Of a stretch of 64,000 nt of DNA, positions 1-10,585 are shown piece by piece. A model generated the notes under the pieces. That model had not been told where the DNA came from. It searched no databases and was given only the letters and a program-made list of their open reading frames with translations. Source of the DNA: Paragorgia papillata. Its lineage: Eukaryota; Cnidaria; Anthozoa; Scleralcyonacea; Coralliidae. A program made the position numbers and the translations under genes. The stretch lies in NCBI GenBank assembly GCA_035771165.1, contig JAWNZC010000002.1, positions 1,237,501 through 1,301,500 on the forward strand. The letters run 5' to 3'. The first letter of the stretch is position 1, and each line of letters starts with the position of its first letter.

Positions 1-333
1 TTGTTTTTCGCATTATGATCTTGGCCCTATCCTTCTACGCAGCTGTGTCCAGTCCTCTTAAACCACACGCCTCCTATCATATTGACCCCAAACCTTGAGC
101 TGCAATAAAGGACCTGTGACCCACTAATTTCGCCCAAACTGTCATATATTCAAATTCTGAACTCTAAATGTCAGAATTAAAGCTGTAGATTGATTCAATT
201 ATGAAATACAAGTTACCTAACAACTATGAAAGACTTCTGACAGAGCAAAAGAAAAGACGAATTCCTCGTTCTTAAAAACCCGATCAACTCCTCATTATCA
301 TTAAGATACTTACACGTAAGCCAAGTACTTGAA
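1..333. other. 3' flank of the dehydrogenase gene, no gene seen
   Basis: AT-rich sequence downstream of the stop codon of the minus-strand dehydrogenase. It may include its 3' UTR, but I see no clear polyadenylation signal on the minus strand. No conserved coding segment or RNA is recognisable. Confidence 0.5.
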
Positions 334-3300
334 TTATTTCAGATGTGAATGTCCTCTCATTGTGATTTCGTAATCCATTAAGGATTCTTCTTTTGTGTAC
401 GTGTCTTGAGCGTGTCCTCGAGAAACTGGAGAAAGATCTTGCGAACACCACCTGAAGAAGATAAAATAGTTATATCTATATAGTGTTTGTAAAAATAAAT
501 ACTGTTGTCCATACAACAAGGGGATTACATGCTCTGTGGTTATACACAATATTTATTGAATCTACTACAGTATCCATGCACTGTATTGCATGTACTGCAA
601 TGCTGTATGTTCTACTGAATTGCGTGTACTACAAAATGCATGTCCAATTATTATAAGTAATAACATGACTTTTCGGGAAATTAGCGATTAAATTTCCCCG
701 CCGCCGAGGGAAGATTCACAAATCTTCCCGAGGCAAAGGGGAAATTTAATCGCTAATTTCCCGAAAAGTCATGTTATTAGTTTGTAATATTATGATCGCC
801 GAGGAAAACTTTGATAATCTTACCGACAGGAAACTTACACGGTTGATCAGAGAAGTTGCATCTAATTTTCCCGTGCATGTTGATGAGGGAAAATATATGC
901 AAGCGGGAAATTTAAAAGAAGACAAAGGATTTCTTTGTCTTCTAATTTTCCCTCATCAACGTGCACGGGAACATTAGAAGACAAAGGATAAATTTCCCTC
1001 TTGCATGAGCGATGAGGGAAATACGAGGTTTACATTCCCTCGGAGAACAAAAGAATCCGAGGCGATCATGGTATTATTTGGCGTATACAACGGTATTACA
1101 GTACTAGTAAATTATACATTACATGTTCTACTGTATTGCATGTACTACTTAATTGTATATACCAGCGTGCTGCTTGTACTACAATGTTGCATGTCTTATA
1201 GAAAGAAAGGCGACGTTTGTGCGACACATATAAAAGATGAACGATGATCGACTGCTAAAGAGAGTGTGGGAGATAAAAGACGGACACCGAGAAGTGAAAA
1301 GGGGGCGAAGGCGAACGGAGGTGGACGCGGAGGTGACGAAGATGTTTGGACACGATAAGGCTATGAAAGAGAGAGCGAGAGACAGAGAGAGATGGAGCGA
1401 AGACATCAGGAAGAGTGAGATGCCGGAACCTACGAGAATGGCATTAACAATGACGTTGCGCAGTCAACGGGGGAAACCCCAGGACTAAATTTAATTTAAT
1501 TATTGTATGACATACACAACAGTATTATACAAGTACATGTACTACAACAGTATATATTACATATTATATTGTATTGCATGTACTACTCAATTACAATTAT
1601 AATACTACAATATACAACTAGATTACTCGCGATGTATTCTGCTAGATAGAACTCAGTCTAACCTCTTCGCTACACTGACATCAGACTTATCAGCTTCCGA
1701 CCACGAGGCATGTTCAATAAGCAAAGAACCTGGAAAAGAAATGTGTTATTATTCTATTGAGTATATTGCAACGGTGAACGGTATTGTTGTATTGTATGCT
1801 ATGCCGGATTAACCTTCCCAGGGCCGGGGGCAAAAATATTTTAGGGCCGGTCACAAAATGAGAGCCATCCCCGGAGTACGGTGAACTGAAAGCGTAGGTT
1901 GATCGGATCATCGGAGGTTCGTACTTAGGCTGCCTCAGGCGCCACTCCCCCTCCCGCTTTCAAACAGAAGGGGGCCCGTGGCTGAGATAGCGTGTGATTT
2001 TCTCAGGCTAGTTCGGACTTTCAAAGAGAAACTGCATAATTCTTTTTATTCACTCATTTTTTTTGGACCGGTCAGAATCTGGGGCCGGGGGCAAATGCCC
2101 CCTTTGCCACATAGGTAATCCGCCACTGATTGTATGTATATCCTACAAATGTAGTACTGCCGTATTATATAGACTAAGAGCAGTATTGCCAGTAGCTCTA
2201 TATATACCACAACAGCGGTATCAGAACATATTATATGTAGAAAAGATCAGACGTTCTGAATAGGCAGCGAATGCATTTTAAGAGAAGTTTCCACCAAAAA
2301 ATAACAATATAAGAATGCATACATTACAATCTGAGAATTATATCGTCAATAACATTTTAAAATTTTTTTTACAAGCAACGCAAAATTGTTAGATGCTAAA
2401 TTCTCACTGAATCTATATACCGACCAGCATGTGGTTTTTGTATGCCGTATACTACCCAAATCAGTAGAGCGAGACGATATTTTCATCGCTTCCGAAGCGA
2501 CAGTTTCGTTAACCGCAGATCAATTTCAAAGCAATCACGAGATGTATTCTTATGTACCACGTGATAGCTTGTTTACGAGTTAACAATTGGATGTTTATCA
2601 CGTGGTACAGGAGAATACACCCCGTGATTGCTTTGAAATTGACCCGAAGCGATAAAAAAATCATTCATGTCTCGCTCTACTGATTTGAGTAGTATATCAC
2701 CTGTGTATAAGCGAGCCAAACTGTAAGCCAAATCTCTAGCAGCAGTTTCAAGAAATTCTGGTTTTTCTCCTGCAGCTTGTTTCAAGAATGTCAACGTATT
2801 GTCCAATCCTTGCTCAAGAATATTACAAATTTCTCCAAGTTTTTCCTGATTGCGCGCGACGGATATCTTCTTCATAATGGTTTCACGAAATGCAATAAGT
2901 ACTTTTCTTTCAGATTTCTGAATTGCTCGCAAGACATCCAAAGACAAAATATTGGTCGTCCCTTCCCAAATTGGAAGGACCTGAATTAAAGTTAGTTGAA
3001 AATTAAAATCATTGTATTCGTAAGTTGGGGTTGATTTTGACGTAACATGCCAATCAAACTGAATCAATTTACTTTATATTCAGAAATAGTTTTCTCACCA
3101 TGCATATACAAGTTTAAATTCTGAGTTAGACGTATAAAGGGGATATTACACGGTGGCGAGAAGATATGGATTTTATGTTCGAGTAGCAAGGACAATAAAA
3201 TCCATATCTTTGAGCAACCGTGTAATGTTCTATTTATTATATGGACAATGAAATTATGCGTGGAAGTGAGGTTGATAACCTGGGTTTAATGCAAAAACTA

Positions 3301-4170
3301 CAACCGCTTGACGTAAAGCTTTTAGAAAATACGAATGAAAAATACAACGGCTTATTCAAATACTGTACTTCATTTTAGATGAAAAACTGAATTAGAGAAG
3401 ATCCTGGCTCAAATTTACTTGATTCGAAACTTACGGCAAAAGGCGAAAATTTTGACTTGTCGATATGTCACTCGCGAGCGTTACATACGAGAAATACGCC
3501 ACTCGGTTCCCGGATGTAGTGAAATATGGATTCTACGAGTGTTGCTAGTAAAATACTCTTCTCCATATAATAATATATCATACACGAGGAGTGTTTGAGC
3601 TGATATCAAATACCGCGAAGTGTGTTGAAAAACCAAGGAGAAGGCTGAGATTTTTTAACCAACTTCGAGGCGTTTTGATATCAGATCAAACACAACATTC
3701 GAGTGTATGATAAAGCTTCTCAAATGAATCAGTATTTTAAGTTAGCCTAATTTATGCAAGTGTTTGATCACATATCTAAACTCCGTCTGGGTACTGATTT
3801 CCTTTATTTTTATCCTATGAATTATTAATGAGGTTGAGAACTCGGTTTCAAAAACTTATCAATAATTCATGAGGAAAACACAAATTTTGCTCGAAACTTT
3901 CCCTAATTTTTTCGGCAAAGACAACGTTGATTTGCAAAGTAAACTAATAAAATAGGTCGTTTTTGAAGCCGTTTCTAAACTGCTGTTCGTGCTTTAAAAA
4001 CATTACTTGGAAAGCTCTAGCAAAAGCGCACATATTTTATTACCTGTGCATCCCTAAATATCCCTGGATATCCAGTATCTTCAATATAACCCTGGCCACC
4101 AAAACACTCTAGCCCCTCAGAAGTCAAACTGACGGCCTAAAAATGTTTAAATACAACCTACTGAATAATA

Positions 4171-4225
<55 letters not shown>

Positions 4226-7200
4226 GCCAGGATATCTCACAGAGTACATCACAAATTTTCATAACAATTTGTGGAAAGATTGATCATAGACCAAGAACCA
4301 ACCTGTTTCGCTGTGTATAACTTAACAATTGGCGTAAGAAGTCTTAAGACAAGTTGATCCGTTTCCGAAGCTTTGCCAGCTTCTTGTAATCCAAGCAGTT
4401 GACTCACTTCCAATACAAAAGCTAATGCAGCACGAGTTTCAACCTACATAAAGAAAGTTTTATTTATATAATGCATGCAAACAACTATAAACTCCCAACG
4501 CAGCCAGGTGAAGAATCAAACATAGTTTAACGCTACTCTGGCTTAAACGTTTACCCGCGCTTCAAATTGCCGCGTGTTCTAATAAAAAAATAGCGCGCAC
4601 ACGGCAACCAATGAGAAGCGGCGTTCTAGTAATTGTCATAATATTGTCACAGAACATCTAGAGTAAATGCCGGTACTAGTTGTAGCGTAACATTTTCCGT
4701 GCTTCGATTAAATTACAAAAATAGCGTTTTGGAAATACGAGCCCAAAGGATGTAGAGTTTTTAAATTATTTTGTAAGCTCCGCAAAACTTTTAAAGATTC
4801 TCAAAAATATTAAAAATAAAAAAGTATATTCAACCTCCATTCTTGCAAGAGTTTGCATATGTAGAGGATGATCACACAGGAATTTGTGAAATGCATAGCG
4901 CCTGGTTGAATAGTCTCTTGCAAAGGCAACCATTCTAAACACAAAGAAAAAGAATAGTTGTTGATGATCAAATGAATACGTTAGATAATCCACAAATATT
5001 ATGGGTGAAATCACGGGTAGCACAGCTGTTAGGGTATTGTCTCTCGCTGCTGAAGTTAAGCCCGGTCAAATGGGGTTAGTACTTGGATGGGTGACCAACT
5101 TAGTTTCATGTAGGTTTTTCACCGGGTTCTCCAGTTTTCCTCCCTTCGCAAAATCAATACTTAGATCTCACGACTCCATCAACGTTTGTTTACAAAACGT
5201 ACTGTAAATGTCCATGTCATATGAATGTCAAACTATGTCAAATGTAATAATCACACAAGTTGTTTCATTGGAAAACTTAAAACTAGGAGACAGAACGTGG
5301 AGTGAGGGAAAGAAAAAAAAAGAGGAGAGAAGGAGAGATAGCGAAAGGAAAAAAATGAAGCGAGGTGTAAAAGGATAAAAGGATAAAGGACTGGGTGGCT
5401 AATCATCCTTACTTGCAGCCAGCGGCTGAATTGCGAAGGACGCAGATCAACGTGGCCGTGTCGAGGCATATCAAAGGCACGTGTTCAGACCACGGATCAC
5501 AGCTAAGATGTTAGGTGTTGATTTTATGGAGGGAGGAAAACCGGAGAACCCGGCGAAAAACCCTCGAAGCACAGGAGAGATCAACTACAACTCTACTCAC
5601 ATGAGTCCAAGCCCGGCAACGGGGTCATTCCCAAGCGGTCACCCATCCAAGTACTAACCCCGTCTAACCGGGCTTAACTTTTTGGTGAGAGGCAACGCCC
5701 TAACAGCACACGCCACCAAAGCAGAGAGGAGAACAGAGGCAGGCAGCTGGCAGCAGAACAAGAAGGAGGAAGGGAAAAGACGAAAGAAAATAAAATATGT
5801 TTGTAAAAATAATAAACACCGAGAGCTATAACCTTCTCATAGCACCAACAGACGCTACACTGTTGTAGATTCTTGAAATTGTGAGCATTTGTGAAATCCC
5901 TGCTACACCTCTGCCTTCATCTGATATCTAAGAGCAAGTATTTAAGTCTAAGATAACTCAACAAAAGTCTTTGTACATGTAATTCTATACTTTTCTTCAT
6001 GCACTTAACGTCAAAACGTGTCCTAAAAGTGCTTCTTTTATTTGCTTAAAGTGTCTATAAAAGAAATTTTTCCTGATATGGATTCTATGTAACGTGAATA
6101 GTTGAATGCCAAAATATTTTCTGACGTCTGTTTGTTGTTATATTGAGGTTTGTATTTCCAAAATGTTAATGAGGATGACGTCAATGTAGGCATTTGTGTG
6201 TCTTTTCTTTTCTTATGATAAACCGCTTGAAGATTTTAATGAAAAAAATGATAAAATATAGAATATACTATTCAAGTATGAAGTATTCCATTAACATGTG
6301 AATTGGGTAATATTTCTGCTGTAACGGAACACTGCGTATGCAAATTATGCCTACATAGACGTCATCCTCATTACCATTTTGGAAATACAAACCTCAATAT
6401 AACAACAAATAAAAGTTCCGAATCAAAAAATATTTTGGCATTCAACTAGTATACACATTAAATAGAATCCATATGCAGTAATATCATATTTGCGTTTATA
6501 AGCACTTTAAAGTATAAATCAATTAAGCTATAAACAGTAACTTTATTAGCATTCAAAAACTTTTCTTTCCAGTTTTGTAGAAGTTCACTGATTGGACTCT
6601 ATCCTTACTGTGTACCTTGTAAGCAACGGCACCATCAAGCAACAATTCTGCCGTTGGTAACTGTCTTGTTCCTAACTTGTTTTTTAAATTCTACAACAAA
6701 CAATGATTCATCACGTTTGAAAATCTTAATAATTAATAATTTCTTCATAATTTAAAATGTTAAATAATATAGAAGCAGCACCAATAGTATACCTGGATCT
6801 GAATTCCGTTTAATTTACCATCACTTTTTCTCGTTTTAAGATAAAATAATGACAGACCTTTGGAGCCCTTGTAGAATGAAAAAAAAAAGCACAGAGCTTT
6901 TGAAAAAGTATTTTAATGTTGCACTAAAACTATCTACCATTCATACAAGTGGCGGTGGTGGTTATGATGATGCAATGGTGGTGATAATGGTGGTAATGGT
7001 GGTGGTAATGGTGATAATGGTAATGGTGGTAATTGTGGCAATGATGGTGGTTGATAGAGGTGGTAATAGTGGTGGTGATAATGGTGGTGGTAATGGTGAT
7101 AATTGTGGCAGTGATGGTGGTAGTAGTTGATTATGGTGTGGCAATGATGGAGGTGGTGATGGTGGTAACTGTGGTAGTGATGATGGTAGTTGGCAGTGGT

Positions 7201-10200
7201 ACTGGTAGCTAAATAATGGTGATGGTTGCAATAATGGTGGTAGTAGTGGTAATTGTGGCACTAATGGTGGTTGATAGTGGTGGTGGTAATTGTGGCAGTA
7301 ATGGTGGTTGATAGTGGTGGTGATGATAGTGGTGGTGATAGTGGTGATGATAGTGGTGATGATTTATGGTGGTGGTAATAGTGGCAGTCAGTGATGGTAG
7401 TATTTGGTTATGGTAGCTGGTGGTTGTTGTTAATGGTGGTAGTTAATGGTGGAAATGATGGTGGTGACCATGATAATTGTGGCGGTAATGGTGGTAGTTG
7501 GCAGTTGTAGCTAAATAATGGTGATGGTGGCAATAATTGTGGTAGTAGTGGTGGTAATCATGGCAGTGATGGACTGCATGGTGGTGATGGTAATGGTGAT
7601 GACAGTGGTGGCAGTGATGGTAGCAGTGGTGATGGTAATGATGATGGTGGCGGTAGCAGTAGTGATGGTAATTGACTTACATCAACAGTTGTATTATTTC
7701 CATCCAAAACTCTAGCCAGTGTTAGCGTCATATCAGCATCTGTAGCTGATGAGAACCATTTGAGACCATAAAGTTTATAACTTCCATCTGCTTGAAGTTT
7801 GGCAACAGTTTCTGTACTATATCCTAGGGTAAATGAAAAATATTTTGTTCATTTAACCAACACAGAAAAACTGTTGTCAAACAACCTAATTTCAAGTCTT
7901 AATGTTTCTAAAGAAAGAAGACTTAGAATTAGGTAACTGATTTTTTAACCCTTTCCCTACTGTGGTGGCCTTTTAGTATTAATAACTCATTAAGGGAAGA
8001 ACTAGGGAAAGGGTTAATTTATTTGCATTTTAAAAGATTAAATTATAATCAGGGATGTGGTGAAGGAATCACGATTGGGGGGGGGTGGGGTAGTGCCATA
8101 TGACAATGACTAACTTTTTGCAATGATAAATGAAAATTTTCATATCAGAGACATAGTGTAAAAAAGGTGAGAATTCATCGAAAAACTTGAGAAAACTTAT
8201 TTTTATGGAAACAATCAAAAGTCACTGAAACTCTGAATATTAGTCTAAAAGTAACCAACAAAACGGAAAACATGTTTAACAATTACAGTGGTAATCAGCA
8301 GCAGCAATTCTTTGTTTGACCAACTATTTGATATTTAGAATTATTGGGGGGTGTTGCAACCCCCCACACACCCCCAGACACCACGCCATGCCCCTGCTTA
8401 TAATCAGTACCAACATCAGATCCTCCTTTCTTTTCAGTCATCCACTGTCCTGATGTCCAGAATGTTTTTGGATTCCTTGATGTCAAATGTTGATAAGCAT
8501 CTTTTAGAAATTCAGCATCATACCCTCCAACCTATATATTATACATTTTATATATTCAGCATGATACTGTATTGGAATCTATTAAAGTTTTGAATTGTAG
8601 TCCTTCTGTAAGCAACATATCCAATATTGAAACTAAACTCATTTGGGAAGCTATGTTCTTGTCTTATTTGATATATCAGTGAAACACTAATACCCTTGCT
8701 GTTAAAATATTACATGAAAACTTGAGTATATTTGCTTAGTATTTCCTAAGTTTTTTTTCTTACCCCTTTGAGGCCTAGCCTTCTCCCTGTGCTGAATAAA
8801 ATCGTTTGGCGTTAGCCAGAATAAAATATTAAAGACTCATCTTCAAGCTTCAAAGTGTTAAATTTGGCCTTACTTCTGGTAACAACAGTTAATTATTAAA
8901 CCACACCTTTAAAACTTTGGCTGCACCATCTGTCATTGCCAGTGGGCAAGAGTAGAGACCTGATGAAGGACAAAATAAGTACATCTTTGCCATCTGATAA
9001 ATCCGACTAAAAATAGAGACCTCAAAAATTTCAGATACAGCTACAGTACTGATGTATTTAATTACGGTAACTCTTTCCTGTCTGAATCAGTCTTTAGTAT
9101 TTTATTCTGGCTAATGCTAGACGATTCTATTCACCTCTGGGGAAGCCCTTGGACAAGAATAGTTATAAACTATCTCCCTAAATATAACCCTTGCAGCTAA
9201 TGCTAGATGAAGGTTTTAAAGATTTGCTGTAGTATATACAACTATTAATCACACCTCCATTCATTTTGTTTGTTTTCATATCCTATCGCAATCAGTCCTT
9301 CTTCAGATGAGATTTCCTTTAATCTTTTCCACTCTGATGATGTAATAATATCATCAATACGTCTGCCCCAACAATCATATTGTTTCACCACAGGCTGGTT
9401 AAACTCAGCATTGAAACCAAGATCTAAAATTTCACCAGCAACTCTCTGACCAAACCTCTCCAAATCCTCAACAACATTGTTAAATACCTTAGATAAAATT
9501 TAAAAAAAATAGAAATTAAGGAAAATAATAACTGAAGGAATTTTAGTACAATAGTTGTAATAATGGTAAAGGCGGTGATGGTTATTATATGTCATGGTGA
9601 TAATTGTGGTGGAGGTGGTGATAGTGGTAATAATAGTGGTAGTAATCATTGTTTGGTACTGATGGTGGTGATAATGCTATGTGATGGTGCTCATAATAAT
9701 ATTGGTGGCAGTGGTGATGATGGTGGTAATAATGGTGGTGGTGGTGATTAGTGGTGGTGATGATGATAGTAGTGATTAATGGTGGTGATAATGGTAATAA
9801 TAGTGGTGGTATTATGACGGTGGTGGTAATACTGGTAGTAGTGGTGGTGGTACCAGAACCCCCCCCCCCCCCCCCCAAAAAAAACAAACCCCAACCCAAC
9901 CCCAACCCAAAACAAAACAAAAAAAACACAGCAGAGAACGAACAGTATAATCGGCAGACTTAACTTTAACTTGGACCTCAGAATGCAATGTTCTATTTAC
10001 CTGCTGTGGTAAAACTCTCTTTAAATAAGCCTGAAGAAAGACATCTTCCAAATATTGATTTCCTAAAGATGGAGGTTCTTGGCAAAATGAACCAGATTTA
10101 GCATGCTGGAATCCTGTCTCGTTTGAGTCTTTTGCCTTGCTACTGAACTGTCTTCTTCCTCTAATAAAACCTTGTGTTGTTCTTGTGCTAATAAAACATT

Positions 10201-10246
10201 TACGTACATTACAACATGACCACAATCTACTAACCAATGTAGCCAT
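334..10246 (-). CDS. AidB/ACDH-11-like acyl-CoA dehydrogenase, 14 exons
   Basis: FAD-dependent acyl-CoA dehydrogenase of the AidB/ACDH-11 subfamily, predicted 628 aa (C. elegans ACDH-11 is about this size). Exons on the minus strand in coding order: 10246-10001, 9487-9255, 9006-8907, 8531-8411, 7823-7681, 6867-6793, 6690-6616, 5927-5833, 4934-4835, 4443-4303, 4136-4044, 2980-2701, 1729-1663, 451-334. All junctions are GT-AG and in phase. Residues 1-40 are Arg/Ser-rich without acids and contain RRQFSS, which suggests a mitochondrial leader. Visible landmarks are [21 protein letters not shown] and YGLKWFSSA (middle domain), [12 protein letters not shown], and [19 protein letters not shown] followed by [11 protein letters not shown], which carries the Glu at the usual base position. 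The C-terminal exons encode LLIEHASW and [10 protein letters not shown]. Introns carry microsatellites and MITEs. Acyl substrate is unknown. The two smallest 3' exons rest on phase and motif fit only. Confidence 0.88.
659..778. repeat. near-perfect 120-bp palindrome (MITE-like)
   Basis: The left arm starts AATAACATGACTTTTCGGGA and the right arm is its reverse complement, meeting at a short spacer near 718. It lies in the last intron of the dehydrogenase. The shape fits a fold-back non-autonomous DNA transposon. Confidence 0.85.
866..973. repeat. nested inverted repeat
   Basis: Arms pair TTCCCGTGCATGTTGATGAG with its reverse complement. An inner hairpin is built on AGAAGACAAAG/CTTTGTCTTCT. 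A further partial copy of both motifs follows to about 1040. It shares the CGAGGGAAA-type composition of the neighbouring palindrome, so the two may be related. Confidence 0.7.
2449..2698. repeat. inverted repeat abutting the exon 12 splice donor
   Basis: Arm 2449-2570 matches the reverse complement of 2597-2698, for example CAAATCAGTAGAGCGAGAC against GTCTCGCTCTACTGATTTG. The right arm begins directly at the 5' splice site of dehydrogenase intron 12 (donor GT at 2700-2699), so read-through gives a spurious C-terminal extension in frame. Confidence 0.75.
3145..3226. repeat. short hairpin element
   Basis: Arms ATTACACGGT...AAGATATGGATTTTAT and their reverse complement flank a spacer of about 20 bp. 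It sits in dehydrogenase intron 11. Confidence 0.65.
3588..3711. repeat. inverted repeat
   Basis: ATCATACACGAGGAGTGTTTGAG...TGATATCAAA is inverted as TTTTGATATCAGATCAAACA...CGAGTGTATGAT. It belongs to the class of fold-back repeats in this window that carry GTTTGA/TCAAAC arms. Confidence 0.65.
4171..4225. repeat. (CTGT)n microsatellite
   Basis: About 13 uninterrupted CTGT units lie in dehydrogenase intron 10. Confidence 0.95.
5025..5180 (+). mobile_element. 5S rRNA-derived SINE fragment
   Basis: Contains GAAGTTAAGCCCGG and GTTAGTACTTGGATGGGTGA, matching the internal promoter half of eukaryotic 5S rRNA. It then runs into a body motif like CACCGGGTTCTCC, which is not part of 5S rRNA. Position 5' of 5030 has lost most of the 5S 5' half. 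It is therefore a SINE with a 5S head, not a 5S gene. Confidence 0.7.
5470..5715 (-). mobile_element. 5S rRNA-derived SINE, second copy
   Basis: Reverse-strand copy of the same family. The 5S-like head is at 5715-5610 (GTTAAGCCCGG, TACTTGGATGGGTGACCGC). The body at 5600-5470 contains CCGGGTTCTCCGGTTTTCC and TTAGCTGTGATCCGTGG. It lies opposite the 5025-5180 copy within the same intron, so the pair could fold back in a transcript. Confidence 0.72.
6948..7675 (+). repeat. degenerate TGG/TGA trinucleotide tract
   Basis: About 730 bp of interrupted GGT/GAT/AAT triplets occupy dehydrogenase intron 5. Open frames here in all phases are low-complexity artefacts. The tract stops next to exon 5 (from 7681). 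Confidence 0.95.
8745..8863. mobile_element. approx. 100-bp dispersed MITE with GTCTGGCGTTAGCC core
   Basis: Bounded by CCTTTGAGGCCT and its near inverse AGGCTTC/AAGCTTCAAAGTGTTA, with an internal TGGCGTTAGCCAG hairpin and AATAAAAT on both sides. Close relatives lie at 29325-29425 and 49401-49500. Core fragments occur near 9100, 19275, 39720, 42185, 49660 and 50780. Confidence 0.7.
9560..9877 (+). repeat. GGT/GAT/AAT microsatellite ending in poly-C
   Basis: Interrupted trinucleotide tract in dehydrogenase intron 1, followed by a run of about 17 C at 9859-9875 and a CCCAA-rich stretch to about 9915. Confidence 0.9.
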
Positions 10247-10585
10247 ACTGAAATATCAACAGAATGTCCGACCTTTGACCTGTAGCTACGCCAAGGGGTT
10301 AGGGGTATAACTATTTAGATCTTTTAGGCTGACTAGAATCAAGTGAGATGTTAAATAAAAATGCTTGATACGATCACTAAACATCAGTTTTGAGCGTATG
10401 TTTAATACGCAACAAAGAAAAAATCCTCCTCTGGCAGCCGAAAATGTATCTAATATAATAAAAGTGTTCAGAAGAAGAACACTAGACCTAACCCCCCGGT
10501 TTTTTGTTGTTGTACCGATGAGTACCCGAAGTTAGTACGATCAGTTACGATCGAAGGACTGACTTGTTTGCGTTGTAAACACAGC
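10247..10585. promoter_or_regulatory. shared upstream region, dehydrogenase (-) and PIMT (+)
   Basis: 339 bp separate the two divergent ATG codons, so both promoters and 5' UTRs must fit here or overlap the genes. No TATA box is placed convincingly for either gene. A bidirectional promoter is inferred from spacing only. Confidence 0.5.

Noticed and set aside
2573..2700. C-terminal part of the dehydrogenase read through intron 12
   Set aside because: It lies in an inverted repeat. Splicing to exons at 1729 and 451 restores family motifs ([18 protein letters not shown]) in phase.
5025..5100. 5S rRNA gene
   Set aside because: Only the internal promoter half matches, and it runs into a shared SINE body.
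6849..7715. Gly/Asp/Val-rich and Pro-rich small proteins
   Set aside because: They fall in a degenerate TGG/TGA tract inside a dehydrogenase intron. One overlaps true exon 6 on the other strand.
10568..10585. PIMT start at 10568
   Set aside because: That codon is TTG. The first in-frame ATG is at 10586.
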